From positions 2,381,501 to 2,445,500 of the forward strand of contig JARUPZ010000004.1 in NCBI GenBank assembly GCA_031213475.1: a stretch of DNA of 64,000 bases. Direction: 5' to 3'. Shown piece by piece: positions 1-11,350 of the stretch. The stretch's first letter is position 1. Each line of letters opens with the position of its first letter. The notes beneath the pieces were generated by a model. The model had not been told where the DNA came from, did no database searches, and saw nothing but the letters and a program-made list of their open reading frames with translations. Source of the stretch: Nereocystis luetkeana (taxonomy: Eukaryota > Sar > Phaeophyceae > Laminariales > Laminariaceae). The translations under genes and the position numbers were made by a program.

Positions 1-1112
1 GGCTTTATCGCTGCCTTACACGATGCACCCTCCGTGCGTCACTGGTCAGGTCAGTCGACGTACATCAGAGAATACCCTGTCGCCCACCTGGGCGACTCCT
101 GGAGCCCGTAGCGCTGCAAAACCCCCCTGCCCGACGCATAACTATCGTCGGTGCACAGCGGGTATCCCGGCCACTACCCGGTAAGAGCGTGGGCAACTCC
201 TCCTCCATATCCCCGACGAACCGGCTGCCGCGTCCTTCCTTGTCCGCTCGACGATTAACGAGCTTCATCCACGTACGGACATCCCCGATGCTCGTGACGC
301 GGCTCCTACGCCTCCCGCTGCTCGACGGAAGTGATTCGCTACGCCCCGGTCCAATGCTCGTGCGCCCGATTCGCGTGGATGCCTTCCCTTCCGCGTTTGC
401 TGGCCGCCTCCTTGATCAAGACCCTGTTACCCCCCAACGTCTGCTCACCCGGGGAACTCCTCTGAGTTGCCGCGTCGTCCCGCGCTCTTCTGGAGCTCTT
501 TTCCCCCTGCTGTCTCTTGAGTATCCCTCTCAGCCTCCAGAACATCTGCTGCCTCTCCCTGGGTTCACCATGTTACAGCTGCCTCCTCTTGTGTGCCGCT
601 ATCGGCTCGGTCTCACCTCGATAGCCAGCTGTTGTCGTTCGTTGAGAGAGTCCTTCTGGGGATTTCCTCCGTTCCTCGCTCCCGAATCCTCTCTGGCCAC
701 GGGGTGGCCAGACGCCACGCGAGTTGAGTGTTGGTATTGCTCAGCAAGTGCAACGTGTGATTAACAGACAGGCACGTGATAGGCGATAATCATGCACGGT
801 GTGTGAACAGGATATGGTTTGACTTGTTTCTTTCGTTCTTTGGTGGGATTGACTAACCCCAGGTAGGGCCACAGAGCACCCGTATCGACCATTACAGCCG
901 ATACGGGGTTTCCATGACTCAGACAATGGCCTCCCCCGCCGGGGACACTCCATTGTATACCTACATCGATATGACAGCGAGCCATCCTACGGCTTTATCG
1001 CTGCCTTACACGATGCACCCTCCGTGCGTCACTGGTCAGGTCAGTCGAAGTACATCACAGAATACCCTGTCACCCACCTGGGCGACTCCTGGAGCCCGTA
1101 GCGCTGCAACAG
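1..1112. repeat. Direct repeat spaced 989 bp, possibly retroelement-derived
   Basis: Bases 1-119 recur at about 990-1108 with only a few substitutions, so the window opens inside one copy and contains the next, in the same orientation. On the minus strand of the spacer, around 760-985, a reading frame holds the residues SAVMVDTGA. This resembles the Asp-Thr-Gly-Ala active-site motif of retroviral-type aspartic proteases. Further down the same strand a charged, Arg/Glu/Gln-rich stretch could be gag-like, but it is broken by stops. The repeat is seen directly. The retroelement reading is a weak inference, and the plus-strand 191-codon frame at 189-764 looks like an antisense shadow. Confidence 0.5.
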
Positions 1113-1289
1113 AGGCGCTCGTCAGAAAGGCAGGCGATATCGCCAGCCAGGCATGATGAGGGGGCAGTTGCTACAAACCACGATGCCGCAACAGGGGAGA
1201 GGGGATGCCATAACACTTACTTGCCTGCGCTTTACTTACGTTTGGGCGACAAACTCCCTGGAATTAGGGCCGTCGTTATCGGAGAACGT

Positions 1290-1446
1290 TTTTTCTACAT
1301 TTAGTTCGTGAAATAATTCCCAAACTATTAGTGAAAATTAACTCCTAATATGTTGCTGTTAACCTTCACGTACTATATTTGGAAATTATTTCACAAATAT
1401 GGTGTATGTTATAAGGATTACCCTGGGCTGGGTAATCGATCGGTCT
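1290..1446. repeat. AT-rich repeat ending in a TTACCCTGGGCTGGGTAATC block
   Basis: AT-rich sequence with motifs such as TTTGGAAATTATTTCACAAA, which recur at 3,160-3,350. It ends in a block containing TTACCCTGGGCTGGGTAATC. That block is repeated almost exactly at 1,682-1,720 and, inverted, at about 55,055-55,095, so it belongs to a dispersed family. No coding sequence is recognised. Confidence 0.5.
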
Positions 1447-1619
1447 GTTACCCGTATAGCTCACTATTAATAGGTATCACCTTCACATATGGCGTCGTCG
1501 GCAGGACACGGGTTCGAACTCTCACTTCGAACGTTTCTTTTACAGAAACGCTTGCGGGTGCACATCTAAAAAAATACATGTCCCTGGTTCCCCAGGTAAT
1601 GAAACGAAGCGGGTAGGTC

Positions 1620-1724
1620 AGCGTACGGACGTATACGGTTCCGACGCCCCAAAGATTCCACCGTTCAGAGGGGGGGAAAGTGTTATAAGAATTACCCTGG
1701 GCTGGGTAATCGATCGGTATTTTA
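1620..1724. repeat. Dispersed repeat that truncates the tyrosinase relic
   Basis: Contains the TTACCCTGGGCTGGGTAATC block preceded by a segment with CCACCGTTCAGAG. The same two blocks occur in inverted orientation at 55,055-55,095 and 55,293-55,340. There they are separated by an inserted copy of another repeat flanked by C runs. At 1,725 this sequence abuts the tyrosinase-like frame, so its arrival may have removed the 3' part of that gene. Confidence 0.45.
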
Positions 1725-2843
1725 CCATGTTGTCGACGGGGTCGCTGGTGCCAAGCCAAGAGGGTTGCAGTTGCAGCAGGGGAGTTTTTGTGGCGCTACT
1801 GGTTGTCTCTCCCCCGTCAACATTGAAGGTAGGACTGGAAGGAAAGCTTTCGATCGTGAAGTCCCAGCGGGGAAGGGTGAGCTTCGGCTTCACTTGATAC
1901 AGGCGGGCCTCGAACGTGTTCGGCAAAGCGGCGTGGCTTGTTAAGAAACCCCGACCGTCGTGGAAGTGATCGCACACTTGGGGGCGGGCCCCCTTGTAGT
2001 AGTGCAGGCGGTTGATGCCCCAGATGTCGGAGTATTGGTCTGCGTATATCTATCTCCCTCCCGTTGCCGTCGAGAACGCGAACAGCTCACAGCTTGCACA
2101 TCGCGTCAAACAGCCCCTCCCGCTCATCGTCAGTCAAGGTCCTAATCTCCCTCCTCACCTACTTCACCATCACAACCTCGTCCAGCCGTCGAGTGGCCCT
2201 TCCTACCGCTCTCATCATCCACCTCCTGCAACAGAATCACGCAGTCCTCCAGGAGGGGAAATATCATAATTGTCGCGTGCCCCGTCGCCACCGGGTGCAC
2301 CTCGTCCGCGCTGCTGCTCCCGCGGACCTGCCACCGATAGCTGAATCCTTTCCGGTGGTTTTCGACCAGCGGTGTGGTTTCGCGGTAAGGCTCTATGAGC
2401 TTGCCGTTCTTCAGCCAGGGGTGGTAGCCTTGCGCAGGTTTCCCGTCACGCAGGTGGTAGAAGTTTGTAGCGGGGAACGAGAGCGGAGGCAACACCGCCG
2501 TCGCCGCATCGCTCGCTGCTGCTGTTGTTGCTGCTGCTCCAGGCCGCCCGCCGCACGAGACTTCCGCAAAACTTCTCAATGGGGAGTAAGCCGTGCTTGT
2601 CGTATGCGAGAATAACCCGGAGCGCAGCACGCCTGCGACGGCCCCGACAGCAAGACCGCAGACGACAACGAGCCTGGCCCATCCCATCGAGGTTGGAGCC
2701 TTTTCCGTGAGGGTCCAATTCGAGCCCTTTTGCCTGCGGCTAGGCGAAGCGTTCGATACGGAAGCTACCGACCTAGAAATTGCTCGTGCCTTTGCCAGGT
2801 CTTCTACGGATCCGTACGTCCGCAAGCCCGGACGAGGCGCCAT
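1725..2843 (-). pseudogene. Tyrosinase-like (type-3 copper) pseudogene, truncated
   Basis: The minus-strand frame from the Met at 2843 opens with a short N-terminal region and a hydrophobic segment (ARLVVVCGLAVGAVAGVL), then an Ala-rich spacer and a domain with NFYHLRDGKPAQGY, KLIEPYRETT and YRWQVRG. Further down come SDIWGINRLHYYKGARP and CDHFHDGRGFLTSHAAL. The latter pair matches the CuA histidine signature of tyrosinases, followed by LTLPRWDFTIE and LQPSWLGTSDPVDN. Tyrosinases oxidise phenols at a binuclear copper site; the second (CuB) site is absent here. The frame changes near 2,190-2,210 and near 2,045-2,060, and in-frame stops lie at 2159-2161 (TAG) and 2087-2089 (TGA). Homology ends at about 1725 in a dispersed repeat. 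Two frameshifts, two stops and a lost CuB site make this a non-functional relic. Family assignment is confident; the original gene's full extent is unknown. Confidence 0.8.
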
Positions 2844-2859
2844 CGCAGCAGCGCTTGTG

Positions 2860-3020
2860 TATCCGCACTGCTGCTACTGCTTCTGCTGCTGCTGCCGCTG
2901 CTGCTGCTCCTGCTGCTGCTTCTGGTGCCGTCGTTTCTGGTGGTGCTGCTGTACTTCCGGGGTCGACTCCTGGCGTTCTGTTGCTGCTGCCGTTGCTGCT
3001 GCTGCTTTTGGGGTGCCCAT
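2860..3020. repeat. CTG/CAG-rich microsatellite
   Basis: Imperfect (CTG)n/(GCTGCT)n tract just upstream of the tyrosinase relic's Met. It produces several spurious Ser-, Gln-, Leu- or Cys-rich frames on both strands. Confidence 0.7.
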
Positions 3021-3139
3021 AATTCCGCGGGGCAAAGCCGCGCTGACCTCACCGATACGCCAGATAGCGATTCGCATACCTTCGCGAGTGGTTTGCGATT
3101 TGGCTCAAGCTGGCCTCAGCCTGCCATGGTCCGAACTAT

Positions 3140-3360
3140 CCTTCACATGTAACATATATATGTGGACTAATTTCCAAATTCGTGAAACTTAACTTTCCAG
3201 ACTTTCTGCCCTCTGTTGAACTGCGCATATTTGGAATTATTAATTTCCAAATTCGTGAAATATGAAATATAACTTTCCTGACTTTTTGCCCTCTATTGAA
3301 TTTCGCATGTATATATTATGGAGAATATTTCACAAAATATGGGAATTCTGGGAGAAAAAA
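3140..3360. repeat. AT-rich direct repeats with TTTCCAAATTCGTGAAA
   Basis: TTTCCAAATTCGTGAAA occurs at about 3,170 and 3,245. Each copy is followed by a related ACTTTC-GACTTT-TGCCCTCT segment, and a TATTTCACAAAATATGGG end lies near 3,330. Related motifs occur at 1,290-1,400. Probably a small non-autonomous element; termini not resolved. Confidence 0.4.
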
Positions 3361-4860
3361 ACTCTCCGTTAACAACGGCTCTTAGACTCAGATATATGAT
3401 ATCATAGCCTGGTATGTATGTGTATGCACAGGGCAGTGGTAAAAGGGGAAAAAAAAAGAATGCCCCGAGCTGACTCTAAATTCTAAGTAGAATGTCCCAA
3501 AACAAAATGGTCGCGGTTGTCAAGACTTTAAAACCCGATCTTCTCTTCCAAAGGCGTATTTATACAAGGCTTGTACAAGTCTACCAGGTACGAGTAGCTT
3601 TTGTTATTAGTATGCACGCGCCAAGACATGTAACCACCACTCTCTTAATACCACTGGTCTTTCGGGAGCTACTGATTTATGAGCTAAGTGTCTTGCTGTC
3701 TGTGCAGCACGCATGATAGCACACCCAAACATCCCCTTAGACAGCACCCCCCCCCACACCCCTCCCTACAAGAGCACAACCGGGAATAATAAAAAAGTCT
3801 TTTGTTTTTCGACCGTCGCTTCACCACCGGGGGTACGCTGATAACACAACCCCTTCGGATGTACGCCTGAAAACACATCAAACTCCGAATAGTAAGTACC
3901 ACACCCGATGGGCACCGTTCACGAACGTACCGGTATGGAGACCGCTGCCAGCATGGAGGCAACTGCTGCGCCCCATCACAGGCAGTGGGCGGATCACCGC
4001 AGTTCTCGTTACAAACCAGCGCGACTGCTATAAGCACGATACTACTACTGTGTCGCGCGGTGTTCTTTTTGTGCCGGGTGTGGCACGCGGTGTGGGCTAG
4101 AAAGGAAGCTTTTAGATTTCATATCAAGATGTCATCAGCCAGTGTTCTGTAAGCAGTACCAGAACAGTTTGAGTGGGATAAGGCCTCTGAGATGCGTACC
4201 TCATCGAATGCGGTGGTACGGCTTACCGCTCTCCAGCATCACATTAAGGCGATTTGTTTTTGCTGCTATCCCCGGGTTTTTGGCGTGTACCTTACGGTCA
4301 CCGGCAGTGTGTGGGATTTGGAAAACAAACTGGTTGAAGACCAAACCCCCTCATGCGTTAGCACACCCCTTGTTATCACACCCCTATAGCAACACCCCCC
4401 CCTGCAATCCGACGTCTGTTCACCCCCCCTTGTCACCCCCCCAGCAAACCCAAGGTCTGCTCGCACTCCTTACAAGCTAGCAATCAAAATTGATCATACC
4501 GCTTGCACACCCCCTCTCGTTATCACACACCCCTGTCATCTGGCCGAGTCTGTGTGCACTCGCTACGTGGAGCGAGCAACATTCCGTTATGGCGCCCCCT
4601 CTCGGTCACACTCCATCGCGAGCTCATCCCCCAGGAGGTGCGGGGCTCCCGTGAATGGTGCTGATCACCGGGGGGGGGTACGTTTATTTAGATGTTACAC
4701 CCACTTACTTTTACAGCAAAAAAATCACCCGGAGATAACATTATCAACATTTTTAGAGGGGTCAACAACTTACCGCCGGGGTGTGGTATCATGCGTGTTG
4801 TATAGTGTAGTGTGACATTGCGAATGAACGCTCCCCGGGGCGCTATGCATTTTGCAGTCT
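3361..4860. other. Gene-free stretch
   Basis: No convincing coding sequence on either strand. It holds a C-run at about 3,747 and an AC-rich tract at 4,340-4,530 with repeated TTATCACACCCC-type motifs. These are inverse in character to the GGGTGTTATCTTATCACCCG minisatellite at 58.6-58.9 kb. Also a TACCAGGTA micro-insert at about 3,585. Confidence 0.5.
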
Positions 4861-4863
4861 TAA

Positions 4864-4894
<31 letters not shown>

Positions 4895-4897
4895 TAT
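4861..4897. repeat. (TA)n microsatellite
   Basis: Near-perfect TA/TATATATG tract followed directly by a TACCAGGTA micro-insert at about 4,900. Confidence 0.8.
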
Positions 4898-4914
4898 GTA
4901 TACCAGGTATGTAT

Positions 4915-5250
4915 GTGTGTTCTTCACATGAAACCGTTCTTTCTACCCGTCGACATCCAGCACAACCAGTGTCCGTGCCGATTCTTCAATCAATCCTAGA
5001 AGATATACAAGTTCTGTGGTCACAAAGCTACCTGGTACGCCACAGAGATACTACGCTGCCACGTATGCAGTAAGCACAGCAGTGGGCAATGAAATGCCAT
5101 GCCATCATACTATTAATAGATCCGACAGGCACGACACACACATTCTATGAAATAGAGAAACGAAAGGAAACAATAAACAATCAAAGAGAAAACAAAAACA
5201 AAGAGGACACAAATCGAAAGAGAAAAAGAAAAAAATGAAGGAAAAAAAAA
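4915..5250 (+). repeat. Dispersed repeat R2 (CCGTCGACATCCAGCACA family), copy 1
   Basis: Homologous over about 300 bp to 11,050-11,350. Shared marks are TTCTTCACAT, ACCGTTCTTTCTACCCGTCG, CATCCAGCACAACCAGTGTC, GTTCTGTGGTCACAAAGCTA and a purine-rich AAAGAGAAAACAAAAAC end. At 5029-5037 this copy reads TACCTGGTA where copy 2 has a plain TA, so it carries a 7-bp micro-insertion. Confidence 0.75.
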
Positions 5251-5479
5251 AACACAATAATACAGGAAAACGCACTACTTTCGACAATATTTTCAGGCGT
5301 TTCCGCCTGAAGAACGGGGGTTTTCGTAGCGTCCCCGGGATTTGGCCGTCACGGCTGTCTGTCAAAACATTTTTCTTAACGGTGTCTGTCAAGGGGTAAA
5401 AGTGCTGTCTGCCGACATCTTTGCTTGATGGAAGCGTTTACCTTCCTGTGATCAAGGTATACATAGATAGACAGACGGA

Positions 5480-5535
5480 CCCTCTGATGAAACTGGGTAG
5501 AAAGAACGATTCATTATAATGGTGTGAATACAACA
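5480..5535 (-). repeat. R2 repeat fragment
   Basis: Contains GGGTAGAAAGAACG and the GTGTGAATACAACACACAC end, matching the inverted left part of repeat R2. Confidence 0.5.
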
Positions 5536-5864
5536 CACACATGACGTATCAAGTAAAGAGTAGAAGCAAGGTCGTAAGTATTTACAACGGTTGACATTCG
5601 CATGACACAATAATTTCAGCGGTACGTAGTGGTATACCATGGTACCACATAATAATGAGTCGACGCTCGTGAAAAGAAGGACCGGTTTATTACGAGCTCT
5701 TTATTACTCCCTTGCTTTGCTGCAATGTGAAGAACACGTACGGATGATGAAGAATCCGCCCGGACACTGTCTGTGTACCAGGTACCTGTGTGCTGTGTGC
5801 TGTGTGTCGACCGGTTTCAATGTGAAGAACACACACCGCCAACACGGTACGAGTACTCGTATTT

Positions 5865-6190
5865 TTTCCAAGGTTTTCTTCTTTCGGGAAAAATACGAGT
5901 GATCAATGTTGAAGATCATGCTGCACACATTGATGGTCGGATGGCAAGAAAAATAATGAAATAATAACAATTAATTTGCAGCTTGGGATTTAAGAATAAA
6001 CCGTAATGAGAAGGAAGGAGCGAATACAGCAAATAGAATAGACGAGCCGAAAGTTGACACGGAAGGGAGGTAGACTCGGTGCATGGGTTTCCTTTTGTTT
6101 CCGAGGTTTTCTTCTTTCGGGAAAGTTATGAGTGATCCATGTTGAAGATCATGCTGCACATTGTCGGATGGCAAAAGAAATAATAATTTA
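5865..6190 (+). repeat. Direct repeat pair (TTTTCTTCTTTCGGGAAA family)
   Basis: About 95 bp at 5,868-5,965 recur at 6,103-6,188. Shared marks are AGGTTTTCTTCTTTCGGGAA, TGTTGAAGATCATGCTGCAC and GTCGGATGGCAA before an AATAATAA end. A partial third copy lies at 13,128-13,165. Nothing coding is recognised between the copies. Confidence 0.7.
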
Positions 6191-6364
6191 TTAAACAAAT
6201 ACTGCTTGAAAACCTATCCAAAAAATGCAAAATATATACCTGGTACCAGTGTATTTGTTTGTTTGTGTATGTATGTATACGTCTGCACGTGCAACACCGC
6301 CGGTGCCTGCTCTGCGGTAGCGTACTGCACAACAAAATGTATTGCTTGCTGTAGTATCTCCGTG

Positions 6365-6500
6365 GCGTACTACGTAGTTTTGTGACCACAGAAAGTGGTA
6401 TCTCTTTCTAGGATGGAAGAATCGGCACACGGACACTGGTTGTGCTGGATGTCGACGGGCAGAAACAACGAACGGTGTAGTGTGAAGAACACACATACAC
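6365..6500 (-). repeat. R2 repeat, inverted partial copy
   Basis: Reverse complement of the R2 left half. It has TGTGACCACAGAAAGTGGTA, GGATGGAAGAATCGGCAC and TGTGCTGGATGTCGACGGG, and ends in TGTGAAGAACACACA. Confidence 0.65.
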
Positions 6501-7300
6501 ACGTGCACAGGCACCCAGCTGTGTAGTCGTATTGTTTTTGTAACTTCGGAAAGTTCAAAAAGTTGGAGTTTTGATCAACCATTAGTTTACGAATCGTATC
6601 ATGCTACAGGTGACGCGAGCTTCCAAGAAAAGTGTCAAGAAAATATCCCCATCAACTCTCTCCCTGTCGAACGCTTGTTGGCGGCAGTTGCGTGGTCTAC
6701 TCGCGGCCGGCCTTGATGGTTCATGCATGTTGGTAGACGAGCACTGCAGTACGTATTTATTTCGTGTATACGTTCACTTGATCTTAGAACAATAGTAGTA
6801 GTAGTGGCTGGTGGTGTGGTGTGTGTCGGCTTGATGATGTGCTACATGCATCATGATGAAGTTGTTTCCAGGTGATCTCATCATGATGCTGTGCTGGTAA
6901 TGATGCAACGTCCGGCGTGAATGAACAGCACCACCAAGAAGCAGCCAAAAAAGGTGAATGAAGAAGGTAGGTGGAATATTGCTTTAGCTACAGACTACAG
7001 ACACACTGAATGTTTGTGGTCTGTGGCTGGCTGCTTGTGCCGCGAGAGAGGCGAAGTACAACATAATAAACACAAAACAGAAATAACGCATGATCGATCG
7101 TGGATGATGCAGTGTGGTGGACGCACACGACAAACCAGCCGGCTGCTACGCCCTCATGCTGTCACTCTCTGGTACTTCTGACTTGCGCCGGATGACCACG
7201 CCGGGTAGAAACAGAAAGAACGAAGAAGACACACCCAGATAACAATCCGCGACCATTTCAAAAGGCGGAAAAGAAAATGAACGCGCATTTATTTATCGCA
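6501..7300. other. Gene-free stretch
   Basis: No recognisable protein or RNA gene. It contains a local ATGATG/CATCATGATG-rich patch near 6,830-6,905. Frames here are short and of ordinary composition. Confidence 0.5.
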
Positions 7301-7307
7301 ACAACTA

Positions 7308-7407
7308 TTAAATACCTTTTAGGACCGCAGTCCCGTCCTGGGGACAAACTACTTGAAATTTGAGTCGTTTGTCCCCAAAACGGGACTGCGGTTCTAAAGG
7401 GGTTAAC
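7308..7407. mobile_element. Palindromic MITE family P (piggyBac-like, TTAA ends)
   Basis: Long inverted repeat with arms containing ACCGCAGTCCCG and its complement CGGGACTGCGGT. The centre reads GGGGACAAACTACTTGAAAT, and the right edge is TTAA. A hairpin-like, non-coding element. The TTAA edge followed by CCCTTTTAGAAC in better-kept copies resembles piggyBac termini. Confidence 0.75.
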
Positions 7408-7703
7408 AATATGAATACGACCAACCGACGCACACAACGTCGCCAGCACATTTGCATGCACACATACGACACACAACGAAGATCCCCTCCCCGCACGAGC
7501 ACACAGCGCAGCAGAAACAACGATAGGGCCACAGAGAGAGAGAGGCTCAGCATTGTGGGGGCAAAAGAGGTGGGCAGTTTACGATATTATGCTCTGTCTC
7601 GCGCGTAGTACGTACGAGTATGCACGTTCGTTCGTGCGTGAGGCACATGAAACAGTAATTGTGGCAGTTGGCCTTAAATCCTGATGCCGCTGGCGAAAGA
7701 TAC

Positions 7704-8023
7704 TATTACGGCCGGGGGCCATCAGGACCAAATATTGTCAGTAAAAATTGTTAAGCATGAAGGTTTTTATGTATACCATTGTTGTTGTTCTCACATTAAC
7801 TCACAATTCAATGCAGTCCGTGGTCGCAGGACAGGCTCCAATAACTCTGGAGTGGAAGAAATACCTCAAGTAAAAACAGAGGCAAAAACAAAAAACAAGC
7901 ATACGCACTCCACCACTGCGGACACCAGGGAAGCAAAAAGGAGACTATTAATTAATACCATACCTGGTACCTGGTACCTGGTAGGTCCTGTTAACTACGG
8001 CCCCCCGTACTATTAATATTATA
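7704..8023 (+). mobile_element. TA-MITE family M, split copy with triple micro-insert
   Basis: The left part (7,704-7,783) has TTACGGCCGGGGGCCAT, AGGACCAAATATTGTCAGTA and TTTTTATGTATACCAT. The right part (7,957-8,013) has AGGTCCTGTTAACTACGG and CCCCCCGTA. About 175 bp of unrelated sequence separates the halves. At 7961-7983 the consensus TA has become three tandem CCTGGTA units. Confidence 0.75.
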
Positions 8024-8691
8024 CTACTTTCATCTTAATATTTCTTACATTGTTGTAGCGTAGCAGGTATACCAATTGACTTGAGTGCCACCAGATACTC
8101 TGCTCTGAGGCTCCTCTCGGGTATGATATTTTTTCAACTAACAACTGCTGTACAGCACATACATGGTTGTATACGAAGATAGATGGAGAACACACAGGTT
8201 GCTTTTGCAGGCAGAATTTGGTGGGGCACAGGATGGGAAAAGATTGTCTGATGATGATGGTATATCTTGTAATATGAATTATAGTGATTGTATTCCGTGT
8301 GTGAGCTCTCCGTACATACGCGCTACAAAAGCTACCACCCCTGACAGATGTACAGGGACACGCGTGGCAAAACCTTTTTTAGTTTCTGCATACATGACAT
8401 AGTAATACGTACTGGTGCATATAGATAGTACCTACGAGGTACCTTGTAGATCATAGCCTGCTGCTACTTTAGCTAGCTGCTTTCTTCCTGCGGCTAACTC
8501 TTTTTTTGCTCTGTCTGATACCAGCCAGGTACAACATAATAACGTACAACAACTGCTACATCAGAATGGGGAAACACCGCCGGAAACGGTTGTCGTCGCT
8601 GCAATATTCGAGTGTGTGTTCTCCATATTCAGCACCAACAACGTATATTTATGTCCTGCGGCTACATGGAACATAGCACACCCAGGAAGGA
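8024..8691. other. Gene-free stretch
   Basis: AT-rich; no recognised gene or family member. Holds scattered GTAC-rich palindromes only. Confidence 0.4.
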
Positions 8692-9010
8692 ATTACTTTC
8701 CAGCCTAGCTCGTAGGAGGTTTTACCCTCGGCGATCTTCTGGACAAGCCGTGGTCACAGGTGCCGTCCCTTTCCCCCCCCCGGTACGTGCCTTTATTTTT
8801 TGTCGCGCATAGGGTTCAGCATTACCACTACTGCTCGTCGATTTTCATCGAATGTAGCTAACCCACGCTCTCACGCTTTCCGCTAATCAATTTCTTCATG
8901 CAAGAAAAAGTCCCTGCGAGCATGTGCACTCGGTGAGACTTGAACCCACGAACTTGTGATCTTGATAGGCACGCGGACCACATACCAAGCCACCAGGGAC
9001 GCCGGCTGGC
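8692..9010 (-). mobile_element. tRNA-derived SINE, copy S3
   Basis: Read on the minus strand it starts GCCGGCGTCCCTGGTGGC. It carries a pol III A-box-like TGGCTTGGTATGTGG and a B-box-like GGTTCAAGTCTC about 45 bp later, then an unrelated body. The body includes ATTTTCATCGA, TATGCGCGACAAAAAATAAA, a homopolymer run (C on plus, G on minus), and GTGACCACGGCTTGTCCAGA before GCTGGAAAG. The same order is found at 36.18, 45.08 and (5'-truncated) 35.54 kb. Confidence 0.8.
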
Positions 9011-10860
9011 TACGTATTATACCATGAACTACATCGAAGATCATTCAACAACACGGGTTTTTCCGGCCAATTTGATACCTCTGGCCTCTCGCACACCTCT
9101 CACACACATATATGTGATCAATAATGCCAGCTACGAGTGTACTGGACTTCAACATACAGATAGATACATTCGTACATACATACATGCGTGTTGTTGAGCG
9201 TCATACACCCCCGGCATATATATATTTCTCGTGTGAATTATTAATAATGAATGGTAGTTTTCTACATGATGGACTATACTACTGCTCACTTTATACCTGA
9301 ATTTTCTGCGAGGAGAGAGTAACCTGCGCACTACTTTCTACCAGGTATTTTTAAACATTGTCGTTACGTATACTCGTGTACGTCACCTATTATACCTATC
9401 TAAAAGATCACATCAAACGTACATCGTTGATACGGTACGACCACTACTGTACCACTTGGCCGGGGGACCTACACGACGAGTAGCTCGTCCGAATCACGCT
9501 TTTGTTTTGCCTGATTTTGTACTCGCGCAGAGATCCGGAGAGTCACCCTCTCCTCACCTCTTCTTGAAGCGCTAGCTATTACCAGGGTATAGCTGAGTCG
9601 TGGCAAGGCTGGCTGGGCTCTGTGGTTCTCGTCCGCGCCAAGGCTCAAAGCGGCAGCAAGCAGCAGCAAGCAGGTAATGGGTTTTCGGATGATTTTTTAA
9701 AATTATTTTTTGGCGCACTGCTCTGCTGCTGCCGCTGCTGTTGTTGTTCTTATCATCTCCCCAACTTGCTGTCGTTACAACTATTATACCAGATACACTA
9801 TAGGCTCATTTCGTTCTCACGTGTTTCAGCTTGGATTTCAAGAAAAACCGGTGCGTGCGATCTCTCTCATCACACTCAATCTTTGAGTAAATCATCGCAG
9901 CATTTTTTTCCATGATCGGACGACAGAGAGTGTCGCCTGTTGTGCCTGTTGTGTCACGCCACGTCCGATGTGATGTAGTTGTTCAACGTCGAGCTGGCTC
10001 GCGCCGAGAGTCGAGAGGAGCAGGCCACGGCGTCGTTCGTAGTGTGCCCTGCTCGCGTCTATCAAACGATTCTCCCGGAGATCTCTTTACTATGCTTGTG
10101 CTGTGTGTGCTTGGCAATGTTCTTGTTCGCTAGGTTCAGCTTTCTTTGTTTACATGGGGAAACAGAACAACACACAGCACGGCTTAATTCACTCGTTCAA
10201 CAGCAGTAGCAGCAACAGAAGCAGCAGCATACAGCAGCAAGCAGCAGTGCTTCCTCCCATGAGTTTGTCACGAGCGTGTCCAGCTGGCACATCTCTTTGA
10301 GACGGACGCGTCCAGATAGATGGCTGTGTTGCTGCCCCCGACCGATTGCTTCAACTTTTGGTTCAAAATCGCTGCGGAGAAGCTCTCAAACAGTACAGCA
10401 GTTACAACTGACACCCCTCTGTCCGGATGTGTAGTGATCTTTAGATCATTATATGAATATCGAAACGTTTCTTACATTTACGGACGTAGTTCATGCTGAT
10501 GTGTGTCCGGATATGTAACGATCGCTATGTACTCATAACATAAACAAAATGTGACCTACATTTCCGGGTTTTTGTTTTTTTACTACGAGTACAAGGAGAC
10601 GGTCGATTGGGACACGTCAAGGCCTATCTTGTCCCTAATATACTGTTTTTAGTATTTCACAGCGGTCAGTCAAGGCGTCAAACCGCGGTCCTCATAGCAT
10701 GACGTGACCTGTTTACTTGCTCGACATGTTTTTTTCTTGTTGTGTTCGAGATCCCCTTTGACACGTCAGAAAATAAGATCAGAGCAGAGTGGAAGAACTT
10801 GCGTGTGGACGGGCCTCAAAGTAGCATCTCTATCTATCTACGTGCGAGGAGTCTGTCTGA
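9011..10860. other. Gene-free stretch with CAG/CTG clusters
   Basis: No gene recognised. Triplet-rich patches occur at 9,650-9,680, 9,720-9,750 and 10,196-10,250 (CAGCAG-type). A TACCAGGTA micro-insert lies near 9,339. Reading frames of up to about 97 codons lack recognisable domains. Confidence 0.45.
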
Positions 10861-10863
10861 TTT

Positions 10864-10867
10864 GCTG

Positions 10868-10901
<34 letters not shown>

Positions 10902-10905
10902 GTCG
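10864..10905 (+). repeat. (CTG)n microsatellite
   Basis: About a dozen consecutive CTG/TGC units. Confidence 0.85.
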
Positions 10906-11035
10906 CCCACGGCAGAATGTCAGTGGGAAGGCTTGCTGTATCCGTACATGCACATTTTGTGTCTCAATTCCGCCGCGCGGCAATCCACCGTCCGTTGCGA
11001 GAGGTCAATCGAGCGGTTGAGAGACGAGCCGAAGC

Positions 11036-11350
11036 TGCTGTGTGTGTGTGTGTGTGTGTTCTTCACATTAAACCGTTCTTTCTACCCGTCGACATCCAGC
11101 ACAACCAGTGTCCGTGCCGATTCTTCCATCCTAGAAGAGATACAAGTTCTGTGGTCACAAAGCTACGCCACAGAGATACTACGTTGCCACGTGTGCAGTG
11201 TGAACTGCAGTGGGCAATGCAAAGCCATGTCATCATACTAGATACGACAGGCACGACATACGCAATCTATGAAATAGTGAAACGAAAAGAAACAATCAAA
11301 GAGAAAACAAAAACAAGGTAGACAAGTCGAAAAAGAAAAAGAAGAAAAAT
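11036..11350 (+). repeat. Dispersed repeat R2, copy 2
   Basis: Best-kept R2 copy, beginning in a (TG)n tract and a TGTTCTTCACATTAAACCGT start. At 11,164-11,165 it has the uninterrupted TA that carries the CCTGGTA insert in copy 1, which fixes the direction of that change. Confidence 0.75.

Noticed and set aside
189..764. 191-codon frame, plus strand
   Set aside because: No domain, biased composition and an apparently repeat-derived locus; the opposite strand carries the more protein-like pattern.
5029..5037. CCWGG sites as methylation or restriction signals
   Set aside because: The enriched unit is the longer TACCWGGTA with TA on both sides, and paired copies show net insertion; a pentamer site would not explain that.
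10742..11020. 92-codon frame ending in poly-Leu
   Set aside because: Poly-Leu comes from the (CTG)n tract; no support for the remainder.
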